Source: Lihuaxuella thermophila
GTDB lineage: Bacteria; Bacillota; Bacilli; Thermoactinomycetales; Thermoactinomycetaceae
DNA length: 64,000 nucleotides
Reading direction: 5' to 3'
Assembly (NCBI RefSeq): GCF_900110165.1
Contig: NZ_FOCQ01000006.1
Span: 186,001-250,000 of the forward strand
Position 1 is the stretch's first letter; every line of letters begins with the position of its first letter. The position numbers and the translations under genes were made by a program. The notes under the pieces are model-generated. The model was not told the origin of the DNA. It saw only the letters and a list, made by a program, of their open reading frames with translations, and did no database searches. This document shows positions 16,666-25,385 of this stretch, piece after piece.

Positions 16666-18684
16666 ATGAGGCGGCTCAGGATCAGGGGAAAGAAACAAAG
16701 CGAAGAAACTGCGAAACCCACTGAGAAAAAAACAGAATTTGCCCTCTTCTCCGGCCTGGAAGAAAACATGAACAAAATCAGAGAAGAATTTGGAGGGAGC
16801 CCGGATTGCATCATCCGCACGTTTGAACCGGGCTGCTCTCCGGGTATTCAGGTGGCCCTTGTCTACATTGAAAGCCTGGTGAACAGGGATACGATCCATG
16901 AGTGGGTGATGAAATCACTGATGATCGATTCCGTTCACCTGGAACAACTCGAGGACGAGCGAACGGCACTTGAATGGCTGAAAAAGAATGCCTTAACGAT
17001 CGGTAAGATTGAATGGCTCGATTCCTGGGCCCAAGTCTATGAATCCATCCTTACCGGGAACGCCGTCCTCTTCGGGGAAGGCTGGAGCCGCTGTATTGCC
17101 GTCCATACGGCAGGCGGGGCAAGCAAACCCGTTTCCGAGCCCACTTCGCAAACGGTGATCCGCGGCCCCAAAGATAGTTTCACCGAATCGATCGACATCA
17201 ACATCGGACTCATTCGCCGGCGCATTAAAACTCCGAATTTATGGATGACCAAACTGCTCATCGGAAGCCTGACCAAAACAGAAGTTGCCGTGATGTATAT
17301 ACAAGGAATTGCCAATGAAAATATCGTCAAAAAAGTCTTGACAAAATTGAAAGCGATTGAGATCGACGCCATCCTGGAGTCGGGTTATATTGAAGAGTTT
17401 ATCCAGCATAAAACCTTTACTCCGTTTCCCACCCTTTATTCGACGGAACGCCCGGATGTGATAGCAGGCAACCTGTTGGAAGGACGGGTGGCCATTCTGG
17501 TCGACAATACTCCCTACGTACTCACGGTTCCGGCAACCTTCCCTCTCTTTTTCCAATCGGTAGAAGATTACTATCAGCGTTTTGATATCTCGCTCCTTCT
17601 CCGGTTGATTCGTTACGCCGCTTTCCTGGTTTCCCTGCTCACTCCGTCTGTATACATCGCCTTGACAACCTTTCATCAAGAGATGGTTCCGACCAATTTG
17701 CTCATCAATATTGCCGCACAGCGGGAAGGGGTTCCTTTTCCGGTCGTGGTGGAAGTGCTCCTCATGGAACTCGTTTTCGAGGTGATCCGGGAAGCGGGAG
17801 TGCGCGCCCCGAAAGCCCTCAGTACAGCTGTCACCATTGTCGGCGCCATCGTCCTCGGGGAAACAGCCATTCGCTCCGGGATGGTGACTCCGGCGACGGT
17901 CATCGTGGTTGCGACGACCGCAATTGCCAATTTTGTCAACCCTTCGTTCAACATGGCGATCGCCGCCCGCCTCCTCCGTTTCGCCCTGATTCTGTTGGCT
18001 GCCGTTTTTGGGCTGTTCGGGATCGTGCTGGCTTTGATTGTTCTCATCCCCGGGATCAAACTGAGCGGGGACACGACCCGTTCGCAGATCCAGGATATAC
18101 TTAAAAAATCAAGCTTACCTTATCAATTGTCCATCAACGGAATCGCCGTTTTTAAAAACGGACGGCTCATCCGCTGGTTGAGTGGCTCCACGGCCCGCGG
18201 TGTTGCTTTTATCCGCGACCAGATCAGCACAACTTCCGTTTACGTCCAATGCGGAAAACGATCCGAAGGAGCAACGGTTGATCTTATCAAGTCCATCACC
18301 CAAATCTCCGCACAGGTAAAGCAAAACAAGCCTGTGTTCCGTATCCGTGTCGATGGGGAAGCGGCCGTTGAGGAGATGAACTGCCCGATGAACCTCGAAG
18401 ACCCGGCCAACCTGGAAATTCTCGAAAAAAAAGTATCCCGGACCATCGCAGAAGAGATCAACGCAGCGGTGAGGACTGCTCAAAAAGTGAAGAGCGATTT
18501 TCTGGGATTGGGAGAAATGCTTCACCATGAAAATCCGGCCGCCTGGAAACAATATGAAAAAAAATGGCCCCAACTCTTCAGCACGGCTCAAATAGAGGTT
18601 CACGTTCATACTTTTATCCGGCGGACCGGTTTGCGCACCAATTCCTATATCGAACTGGAGAGATCTGTGAACGGTGGAGGATAA
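16666..18684 (+). CDS. Germinant receptor A subunit fused to a GerC-type C-terminal domain
   Basis: Residues 1 to about 460 of 672 are a GerA subunit: DSFTESIDINIGLIRRRIK, LESGYIEEFIQ, TTFHQEMVPTN, GETAIRSGMVTPATVIVVA and FVNPSFN. The usual ending (LVELRSFGVPY) is missing. Instead, residues about 486-665 match the Ger(x)C C-terminal domain: NGIAVFKNGRLIRWLSG, then a long ETNV-type segment, LGLGEMLHH and VHTFIRRTGLRTN. The lipobox and first GerC domain are absent. The frame is uninterrupted. The start ATG at 16666 is chosen from the sigma-G-like promoter at 16600-16629 and an AAGGA site. A gerB-type gene follows after 3 bases and there is no separate gerC, so this operon may encode a two-protein receptor. 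Confidence 0.9.
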   Translation: MRRLRIRGKKQSEETAKPTEKKTEFALFSGLEENMNKIREEFGGSPDCIIRTFEPGCSPGIQVALVYIESLVNRDTIHEWVMKSLMIDSVHLEQLEDERTALEWLKKNALTIGKIEWLDSWAQVYESILTGNAVLFGEGWSRCIAVHTAGGASKPVSEPTSQTVIRGPKDSFTESIDINIGLIRRRIKTPNLWMTKLLIGSLTKTEVAVMYIQGIANENIVKKVLTKLKAIEIDAILESGYIEEFIQHKTFTPFPTLYSTERPDVIAGNLLEGRVAILVDNTPYVLTVPATFPLFFQSVEDYYQRFDISLLLRLIRYAAFLVSLLTPSVYIALTTFHQEMVPTNLLINIAAQREGVPFPVVVEVLLMELVFEVIREAGVRAPKALSTAVTIVGAIVLGETAIRSGMVTPATVIVVATTAIANFVNPSFNMAIAARLLRFALILLAAVFGLFGIVLALIVLIPGIKLSGDTTRSQIQDILKKSSLPYQLSINGIAVFKNGRLIRWLSGSTARGVAFIRDQISTTSVYVQCGKRSEGATVDLIKSITQISAQVKQNKPVFRIRVDGEAAVEEMNCPMNLEDPANLEILEKKVSRTIAEEINAAVRTAQKVKSDFLGLGEMLHHENPAAWKQYEKKWPQLFSTAQIEVHVHTFIRRTGLRTNSYIELERSVNGGG

Positions 18685-18687
18685 ACA

Positions 18688-19806
18688 ATGGAAAATGCCA
18701 GAATCAACGTCTACCAATTGTTTTGTCTGATAATCTTGCTTGAACTGGGAAGTGCGGTGATCGTCGGTTTGGGAATCAAGGCCAAACAGGACGCCTGGAT
18801 TGCCGTGCTGGTCGGTTTAATCGGGGGGCTTCTCCTGTTTCTTGTGTACGGTTCCCTGCATCGGCAATTCCCCGATTTGCCTTTGACCGGCATCATCCAG
18901 CGAATTCTCGGCAAATTTCTCGGTTGGCCCGTCGCTTTCATCTATGTCATCTATTTTCTTTACATAGCGGCTCGGGTATTGCGCGATATGAGTGTCATGA
19001 TTGTTGTTGCCTGGCTGGATCGAACCCCGCTCACGATCTTGACCGGCATGTCGGTCCTGGCCATCTGTTATGTTTTGCACCATGGGATCGGCGTTTTGGC
19101 AAAAACAGGTGAGTTTTTTTGCCCGTTTTATCTTTTCAGCATCCTTCTTTCGCTTTTGCTCATCCTCTTTTCCGGGCTGGTGAATCTGGAAAATCTCCGG
19201 CCTGTGGCCGAGGACTGGAAACGGATCTTCGTTACGGCCTATCCGCTCATCCTCACTTTTCCGTTTGGTGAAATGATTGTCTTTACCATGCTGCTCCCTT
19301 ATGTAAGGCAGCCAAAAGCAGCGGTCAAAACCGGGCTCTTGGCCATGATCTTCAGCGCTCTCATATTAAGCGCAGCAATTGTGATGGATATTGCCACTGT
19401 GGGAGAAAACGTCGTGGGACGCGCTCCGTTTCCTTTTTTAGCTACCTTGGGCAAAGTGGACATTGCGGAATTTCTGCAAAGAATCGATATTATTGCCGTG
19501 TTTATCCTGATTGTCGGAGGTTTTTTTAAGGTCGCGATCTTTTTTTATGTAGCGTTGATGGGGATCTCTTCATTGTTTCAAGTGAAAAAACCGTCCCGGC
19601 TCGTCTATCCGATGGGAACGATCTTATTCTTTTTATCTCTCATCATCGCCAGTAATTTTTCGGAACATATTCAGGAAGGGCTTGCCATTGTCCCGTGGGT
19701 GGTTCATCTTCCTTTACAAGTAGGTGTTCCCCTCTTTCTGTGGATGCTCAGTTTGTTAACAAAACGGTTTAACAAACGCGATCAACACCTGGCTGGTTCC
19801 GCTTAA
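18688..19806 (+). CDS. Germinant receptor B subunit, GerAB/Spore_permease family (second copy)
   Basis: Spore_permease-family membrane protein of 372 residues with about ten helices, partner of the GerA-GerC fusion. The first helix INVYQLFCLIILLELGSAVIVG and the FPFGEMIVFTMLLPYV segment near 190-205 are family hallmarks (the latter matches the conserved FPFGE of GerAB). The start ATG is 3 bases after the fusion stop, and the GGAGG lies within the last codons of the fusion gene, so expression is coupled. It differs strongly from the minus-strand B subunit, suggesting an older paralogue rather than a recent duplication. Confidence 0.93.
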   Translation: MENARINVYQLFCLIILLELGSAVIVGLGIKAKQDAWIAVLVGLIGGLLLFLVYGSLHRQFPDLPLTGIIQRILGKFLGWPVAFIYVIYFLYIAARVLRDMSVMIVVAWLDRTPLTILTGMSVLAICYVLHHGIGVLAKTGEFFCPFYLFSILLSLLLILFSGLVNLENLRPVAEDWKRIFVTAYPLILTFPFGEMIVFTMLLPYVRQPKAAVKTGLLAMIFSALILSAAIVMDIATVGENVVGRAPFPFLATLGKVDIAEFLQRIDIIAVFILIVGGFFKVAIFFYVALMGISSLFQVKKPSRLVYPMGTILFFLSLIIASNFSEHIQEGLAIVPWVVHLPLQVGVPLFLWMLSLLTKRFNKRDQHLAGSA

Positions 19807-20019
19807 TCAAGCTTTGCGCTGAACCGGCCAGACCAACCAGACAAAGGTGAGTACAAAATAGGCAATGATAAAGAATTTTTCCACGGGGCCGATCACCCAG
19901 AAGGGATTAAAAAAACGTTGAGCCGCTTTTACCAGGCTGAATCCCTGAATCAAGTCTAATCCGAATGCCACAGCCATTTCCACGAAAAGAACCAGAAAAA
20001 AGATACCCAATCGTTTCAT
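19807..20019 (-). CDS. Small two-transmembrane-helix protein, possible ger-associated 2Tm (D gene) protein
   Basis: A 70-residue protein with two hydrophobic helices (about 4-24 and 44-65), a basic start MKRLGIFF and a basic tail VQRKA. It is convergent with the fusion ger operon and its stop abuts the gerB-type stop. A GGGAAG site precedes the ATG and a sigma-G-like promoter lies at 20046-20076. Small 2Tm proteins encoded next to ger operons in Bacillus species modulate germination; size, helix count and location fit, but I cannot show homology. It could also be an unrelated small membrane protein. Confidence 0.65.
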   Translation of the reverse strand: MKRLGIFFLVLFVEMAVAFGLDLIQGFSLVKAAQRFFNPFWVIGPVEKFFIIAYFVLTFVWLVWPVQRKA

Positions 20020-20045
20020 GATACACTTCCCTTGTTTTTATTCAT

Positions 20046-20076
20046 TAATATGCGACTCTGCCATCCTCTCCATTCG
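20046..20076 (-). promoter_or_regulatory. Sigma-G-like promoter for the small 2-TM gene
   Basis: On the minus strand CGAATG (20071-20076), an 18-base spacer and CATATTA (20046-20052) lie about 27 bases before the small ORF. The -10 box is identical to that of the fusion ger operon. Confidence 0.5.
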
Positions 20077-20083
20077 ACCATAA

Positions 20084-20117
20084 AAAAACTGAACTTCGCC
20101 GGCGAAGTTCAGTTTTT
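20084..20117. terminator. Strong terminator after rsmB
   Basis: A perfect inverted repeat centred at 20100/20101 (ACTGAACTTCGCC / GGCGAAGTTCAGT) is flanked by an A-run on the left and a T-run on the right. It ends the rsmB operon on the minus strand and could also block plus-strand transcription from the ger side. Confidence 0.85.
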
Positions 20118-20136
20118 GCTGTTATGCACTTGCTTG

Positions 20137-21504
20137 TTACCCGTTCTTGACTAACCGGGCGATAAAAAAGCCATCACTCTGGAAATGATGCGGTAAGATC
20201 TGCACCCACCCTTCACCGAGCACGGCGCTGCCCCGTACCTGTTCCGGCAGAACTTCCGCGAGACGAAAATCCGGTTTAAACCCTGGATGACGGGATAAAA
20301 AGGCGGCCAGTTGTTCCTGGTTCTCACGCGGCTCCCAGGTGCAGGTGCTGTAAACAAGCGTCCCGCCGGGCTTCAACATCGAAGCGGCGGCATCGAGCAA
20401 CTCCTTTTGCACCTGGACCAGAGCGTCAATATCCCGGGCTTCCTTGCTCCATTTGATATCCGGTTTCCGATGGATCACTCCCAATCCCGAACAGGGAGCA
20501 TCCAATAAAATGGCATCAAATCCGGCTTCCGGCGGCAACCTGCCCGGAAGTTCCCGCGCATCCGCAAGTTGAGGTTCGACGATGGTAATCCCCAGCCTGC
20601 CGGCGTTTTCCCGGATCAACTCCATTTTGTGCGGGTGGATGTCACAAGCCAGAATCAATCCTTCATTGTTCATCTGTTCCGCCAAATGGGTCGTTTTTCC
20701 GCCGGGAGCCGCGCAGGCATCCAGCACGCGCATTCCGGGCCGGGGAGCGAGCACCCTCCCGACCAGCATGGAACTTTCGTCCTGAATGGTACAATAACCT
20801 TCCTCATACAGACGACTGTAAGCGGGGTTGCCGCCGCGTTTGATGATGACACCCTCAGGGGAAACGGAAGAGGGAACCGCTTCCCCTTCCTGTTCCTCGT
20901 TCCATTTGCCGACAAAATCATCCCGGTTGATTTTTAGGGTGTTGACACGGATGCTCACCTTTGGCGGCACATGGTTGGCCAAGAGGGCCAGCCGGGTCGT
21001 TTCTTCCCCATAGGCTTGTTCCATTCGCTTGATCAGCCATTCGGGGTGGGAATAGGCGATCGCTTTCTCTTGAAGAGTTTGGGGCCGCGCCGGTGGAGCC
21101 AGTTCTTCCTTCCGGCGCAGGTAGGAACGCAACACCCCGTTCACCAGGCCGGCAATCCCTTTGTGCCCTCTTTTTTTGCTGATTTGCACGGACTCATGCA
21201 CCGCGGCTCGTTCCGGGATCTTGTCCAGATAAGTCAACTGGTAGATTCCCATTCGCAACACTTGTCTGACCCAGGGTTCAAGGGAATCGATTCCCTTTTT
21301 CACCAAGTGGTTTAAAATCCAATCCAGGGTGTTTAACCGCTGGATGCAACCATAGACCAACTCGGTGACCAGACGCTTGTCCCGCTCGTTCAGCCCGCTC
21401 GCCACGAGAAACCGGTTGAGGGCAAGATTGCTGTAAGACTGGTTTTGTTCGATTTTTATCAGAATGTCCAGAGCACATTCACGTGCCGACAGGGCTGTCA
21501 TCAT
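20137..21504 (-). CDS. rsmB: 16S rRNA (cytosine967-C5)-methyltransferase
   Basis: RsmB methylates C967 of 16S rRNA. The 455-residue protein has an N-terminal NusB-like RNA-binding domain (about 1-140), a linker, and an SAM methyltransferase domain with [15 protein letters not shown], the catalytic DAPCSGLG and the second Cys in [12 protein letters not shown]. The start ATG overlaps the fmt stop as ATGA, with AGGTGATGA just upstream. The fmt-rsmB order is conserved in Bacillales. It ends in a strong terminator. Confidence 0.96.
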   Translation of the reverse strand: MMTALSARECALDILIKIEQNQSYSNLALNRFLVASGLNERDKRLVTELVYGCIQRLNTLDWILNHLVKKGIDSLEPWVRQVLRMGIYQLTYLDKIPERAAVHESVQISKKRGHKGIAGLVNGVLRSYLRRKEELAPPARPQTLQEKAIAYSHPEWLIKRMEQAYGEETTRLALLANHVPPKVSIRVNTLKINRDDFVGKWNEEQEGEAVPSSVSPEGVIIKRGGNPAYSRLYEEGYCTIQDESSMLVGRVLAPRPGMRVLDACAAPGGKTTHLAEQMNNEGLILACDIHPHKMELIRENAGRLGITIVEPQLADARELPGRLPPEAGFDAILLDAPCSGLGVIHRKPDIKWSKEARDIDALVQVQKELLDAAASMLKPGGTLVYSTCTWEPRENQEQLAAFLSRHPGFKPDFRLAEVLPEQVRGSAVLGEGWVQILPHHFQSDGFFIARLVKNG

Positions 21505-22436
21505 TCATCACCTAGCCGTTCTCCTGCCTCCATTTGCCGTCCCCGGACAAATTCTTCGACAGACATGCGTTTTTTTCCGGAAGGTTGGACTTCCTTGAGA
21601 ATGAGGGTTCCTTCTCCCGTGGCTACGGCAATTCCGTCTTCTGCCACCCGTTTGACGGTTCCGGGTGATTTTTCAGCCGGTTCCCCTGACGGTTCCGCCC
21701 ACCAGATTTTAAAGGGTTTCCCTTTCCAAAGTGTGAATGCGACCGGCCACGGGTGAAGACCCCGCACTTGCCGGGCGAGTTCTTCCGCCGGGCGTGTCCA
21801 ATCCATCTTCTCATCTTCGCGGCGAATGTTGGGGGCGTAGGTAGCCTGGCTTTCATCCTGCGGGACGGCCTGGATCTCCCCCCTGATCAGGCGGGGCAGG
21901 ACTTCCTTCAGCAAGTCTGCCCCAACCCGACTTAATTTATCATGCATGCTCCCGACATGGTCCCGTTCGGTGATCGGCACGGCCCGTTGAGCGATCATAT
22001 CCCCTGCGTCCAGGGCTTTGACCATATACATGATGGTGACACCCGTTTCCTTCTCCCCTTCCATGATCGCCCGGTGAATCGGCGCTCCGCCGCGGTACTT
22101 GGGCAAGAGGGAAGCATGAACATTGATACAGCCGAAACGGGGAGCTTTTAAAATCTCCTCAGGCAAAATCTGCCCGTATGCAGCTGTGACAATCAGGTCA
22201 GGCTTCAGACCGAGCACGGTTTGAACCGCTTCCGGATCACGCAGCTTCACGGGCTGAAAAACAGGGATATGGTGCTGCTCTGCTGCCACTTTCACTGGCG
22301 GAGAAGTCAGCTCTTTCTTTCTGCCCTTCGGACGGTCCGGTTGCGTCACGACCCCAACCACATGGTAATTTTCCGCAACCAATGCCTCTAATGAGGGCAC
22401 GGCAAAATCAGGAGTGCCCATAAACACAATTCTCAC
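21501..22436 (-). CDS. fmt: Methionyl-tRNA formyltransferase
   Basis: Formylates initiator Met-tRNA with 10-formyl-THF. The 311-residue protein has the N-terminal catalytic fold with [11 protein letters not shown], the [17 protein letters not shown] block carrying the catalytic Asn and His, and the ALDAGDM motif with the catalytic Asp. The OB-fold C-terminal domain follows from about 205. It starts with GTG (22434-22436), which overlaps the def stop as GTGA. Forms the usual def-fmt pair that adds and removes the formyl group. Confidence 0.97.
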   Translation of the reverse strand: MRIVFMGTPDFAVPSLEALVAENYHVVGVVTQPDRPKGRKKELTSPPVKVAAEQHHIPVFQPVKLRDPEAVQTVLGLKPDLIVTAAYGQILPEEILKAPRFGCINVHASLLPKYRGGAPIHRAIMEGEKETGVTIMYMVKALDAGDMIAQRAVPITERDHVGSMHDKLSRVGADLLKEVLPRLIRGEIQAVPQDESQATYAPNIRREDEKMDWTRPAEELARQVRGLHPWPVAFTLWKGKPFKIWWAEPSGEPAEKSPGTVKRVAEDGIAVATGEGTLILKEVQPSGKKRMSVEEFVRGRQMEAGERLGDE

Positions 22437-22912
22437 TGGTCTGCCTCCTCTTGCTCCTCCGGCCGAAAGACGCGCTCCGCCACATCGATAAACAAAATAC
22501 CGTTCAAATGGTCGATTTCGTGTTGAAACGCGCGGGAAAGATATCCCTCCGCCACCACTTCCATCGGGTTGCCGTAACGATCTTGTCCGACCACTTTAAT
22601 GCGGTTGTAACGACGCACTTCCCCCAATAGGTTGGGAATGCTTAAACATCCTTCCGGCGGTGAAATTTGTTCGCCGGACTTCTCCACGATCTCGGGATTG
22701 ACCATCTCGATCAACCCTTCCCCCACATCCACGACGATCACCCGTTTTAAAATCCCTACCTGGGGGGCGGCCAATCCCACTCCCGGAGCGTCATACATCG
22801 TTTCTGCCATATCGTCGAGCAGTTTGTGCAAACGCTCGTTAAATTTAGTCACTGTTTTCGCTTTTTCCTTCAAGATGGGATCGGGATACTGAACGATTCT
22901 GCGAATCGTCAT
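22433..22912 (-). CDS. def: Peptide deformylase
   Basis: Iron/zinc hydrolase that removes the N-formyl group from nascent proteins. The 159-residue product carries the three PDF motifs: GVGLAAPQ (44-51), EGCLS (87-91, metal ligand Cys89) and HEIDH (131-135, ligands His131 and His135, catalytic Glu132). The frame extends to 22990 inside priA, but the ATG at 22912 has AAAGGAG about 10 bases upstream and gives the usual N-terminus ([14 protein letters not shown]). It starts just before the priA stop (overlap absent; priA ends at 22932). Confidence 0.97.
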   Translation of the reverse strand: MTIRRIVQYPDPILKEKAKTVTKFNERLHKLLDDMAETMYDAPGVGLAAPQVGILKRVIVVDVGEGLIEMVNPEIVEKSGEQISPPEGCLSIPNLLGEVRRYNRIKVVGQDRYGNPMEVVAEGYLSRAFQHEIDHLNGILFIDVAERVFRPEEQEEADQ

Positions 22913-22931
22913 TTCTGATTCGCTCCTTTCT

Positions 22932-25385
22932 TTACGAGGGTAGACAGATGCCTTCACGGTCGATGCTGATGCGGAGTTCAGCATCGTCAAAACCTTGTTC
23001 CAGCTGTTTTAACACGCTTTTTAACTGTGACAGCGATTCATTGGAAGGAGTAAACTTGATCAACATCTGCAAACGGTATCGGTCCTTGAGCTTGGGGATG
23101 GCTGCTGGCACGGGACCGAGCAGCTCTGCAGCCTGCGGAAGCCGGCCACGGATGAATTGTGCCGCTTCCTGACCCGCTTTCATCAACATGACACGGTCCG
23201 GATGGCTCAACAGCAGGGTAAACAATCCGCAAAAAGGAGGATAATGATGCTGTTTGCGGGTCAAACACTCCCGGCGGTAAAAATCTTCCATCTGGTAGGT
23301 TGCTGCCATCCCGATGCTGTAGTGATCGGCGCTGTATGTCTGGATGATCACTTTTCCCGGTTGCTCGTGGCGGCCGGCCCGTCCGCTCACTTGGGTCAGA
23401 AGCTGAAAAGTCCGCTCCGCCGCGCGGAAATCGGGAAGGTGCAGCATCGTGTCTGCGGCGATCACGCCAACCAGGGTCACCCTGGGAAAATCCAGTCCTT
23501 TGGCGATCATCTGCGTTCCCAGGAGTACATCCGCTTTCCCTTCCGCAAAAGCAGTGAGCAGTTTTTCATGGGCACCTTTGCGGCTCGTGGTATCCACATC
23601 CATCCGAATCACCCGCAAGCCGGGAAAACGACGGGCCAACTCCTCTTCCACCCGCTGGGTTCCGGCTCCGAAATGGCGGATATGACGGCTTCGGCAGGAC
23701 GGACATTCAGAGGGAATCCTGTCCGCATAACCGCAGTAATGGCAACGCACCGTCCGGTTGGTCTGATGGTAGGTAAGCGAAATGTCGCAATGGGGACACA
23801 TGAGTGTCTCCCCGCATTCCCGGCACATGACAAACGTGGAAAAACCGCGCCGGTTTAAAAACAGCACCGCTTGTTCCCCGCGGTTTACGCACTCGATGAG
23901 GGAATCGCGCAAAAGGGAGCTGAACATGGTGCGGTTTCCCCGTCTGAGCTCTTCACGCATATCCACCACTTCCACTTGCGGGAAGGGACGTCCATGTACC
24001 CGTTCGGTCAGCGTCACCCATTCATATCCTCCCGTCCGGGCGAGGTAGTACGTTTCCACGGCCGGAGTCGCTGACCCCAATACCAGTGTGGCCCCGTGTT
24101 CCTTCGCTCTCCAGCGGGCAATCTCCCGGGCATGGTATTTCGGATTTTCCTCTTGTTTGTAAGAGGATTCATGTTCTTCATCGATAATGATCAGTCCAAG
24201 ATTTTGAAACGGGGCAAAAATGGCCGACCGGGCTCCAATTGCCACCTTCACCTCCCCGGAACGGATCTTTCGCCATTCGTCGTAGCGTTCGCCGCCCGAG
24301 AGTCCGCTGTGCAAAACAGCCACCTGTGCGCCAAACCGCCCTTTAAACCTCGCCACCATCTGGGGAGTCAGCGAAATTTCCGGAACCAGAACGACTGCTT
24401 CCCGGCCCAGGGAGAGCACCTCGTCAATCGCCTGCAAATAGATTTCCGTCTTTCCGCTGCCGGTCACCCCATGAAGAAGAATCGGGTGATAACGCTTTTC
24501 CCTCAGAGGTGAAACAATCGCGTCGAAAGCCCGCTGCTGTTCGGCCGTCAGCGGGAGAGGCGAAGTGGGAGTAAATGCGCGATCCCCATAAGGGTCCCGG
24601 TATTGTTCCCGCTCTTCCCATGCCAATAAACCCTGCTCGACCAGTTTTTGCACGGTGGAACGGGTTGCCTGCACCTGTGAGAGCAAAGCGGGAAGATCAA
24701 TCTTTTCCGGATGCTCCATAAAGAAACGGATCACTTCACGCTGCCGAACCGCACGCGGAGAGAGCTGTTCCAGCGAATTTGGCAACTGCCCGGAATCTTT
24801 CGGCCACACCCGGATCACTTTTTGCCTGGTGACACGGTCTCCGATCCGCTCTTCGATGACGATCCTTTTTGCTTCCTCAAGCTGCCGGAGCAAAGACCGG
24901 TTGATCCCGGGGATCTTAAGCGCTTCTTCCCACGTACACTCTCCCTTCCCGTTCAGCCGCTCCAGTAATTCATGGGCGGAAATGCTGAGCAGGGACTGTT
25001 CCCGTTCGCTCCCGGCAGGATGGAGACGTACCACCTTCTGATATCTTCCTTTCAGGACGGCCGGCACCATCGACTGCAGGGCCGTGATCGTACGGCAGAG
25101 ATATTCATCGGCCATAAACATCCCCAGACGGACCAGTTCCGGTGTCAGCGGGGGAACCAGGTCCATCACGTCTTCAATCGCCTTGAGACGCCTGGACGAG
25201 GAATGATCTTTCAGGCCCACCACATAGCCGAGCAATTTCCTCGGCCCAAACGGCACTTGAACCCGGCTGCCTACATGGACTTCGGAAGCGAGCTCTTCCG
25301 GGATCAGGTAATCAAAAGGACGGTCGGTGGCACTGGAGGGAACGTCAACGATCACTTCTGCGACGGAATGGTACTCAATGCTCAT
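22932..25385 (-). CDS. priA: Primosomal protein N' (replication restart helicase)
   Basis: PriA recognises abandoned forks and reloads the replicative helicase. The 817-residue protein has an N-terminal 3' DNA-binding domain (about 1-110), a winged helix, a helicase core with Walker A GVTGSGKT (306-313) and DEEH (402-405), and a zinc region between about 520 and 560 with eight Cys in four CxxC-like pairs. The RAGR motif (SGRAGRHEQ) is present. The start ATG overlaps the coaBC end by 11 bases. coaBC-priA-def-fmt is a conserved order. Confidence 0.97.
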   Translation of the reverse strand: MSIEYHSVAEVIVDVPSSATDRPFDYLIPEELASEVHVGSRVQVPFGPRKLLGYVVGLKDHSSSRRLKAIEDVMDLVPPLTPELVRLGMFMADEYLCRTITALQSMVPAVLKGRYQKVVRLHPAGSEREQSLLSISAHELLERLNGKGECTWEEALKIPGINRSLLRQLEEAKRIVIEERIGDRVTRQKVIRVWPKDSGQLPNSLEQLSPRAVRQREVIRFFMEHPEKIDLPALLSQVQATRSTVQKLVEQGLLAWEEREQYRDPYGDRAFTPTSPLPLTAEQQRAFDAIVSPLREKRYHPILLHGVTGSGKTEIYLQAIDEVLSLGREAVVLVPEISLTPQMVARFKGRFGAQVAVLHSGLSGGERYDEWRKIRSGEVKVAIGARSAIFAPFQNLGLIIIDEEHESSYKQEENPKYHAREIARWRAKEHGATLVLGSATPAVETYYLARTGGYEWVTLTERVHGRPFPQVEVVDMREELRRGNRTMFSSLLRDSLIECVNRGEQAVLFLNRRGFSTFVMCRECGETLMCPHCDISLTYHQTNRTVRCHYCGYADRIPSECPSCRSRHIRHFGAGTQRVEEELARRFPGLRVIRMDVDTTSRKGAHEKLLTAFAEGKADVLLGTQMIAKGLDFPRVTLVGVIAADTMLHLPDFRAAERTFQLLTQVSGRAGRHEQPGKVIIQTYSADHYSIGMAATYQMEDFYRRECLTRKQHHYPPFCGLFTLLLSHPDRVMLMKAGQEAAQFIRGRLPQAAELLGPVPAAIPKLKDRYRLQMLIKFTPSNESLSQLKSVLKQLEQGFDDAELRISIDREGICLPS

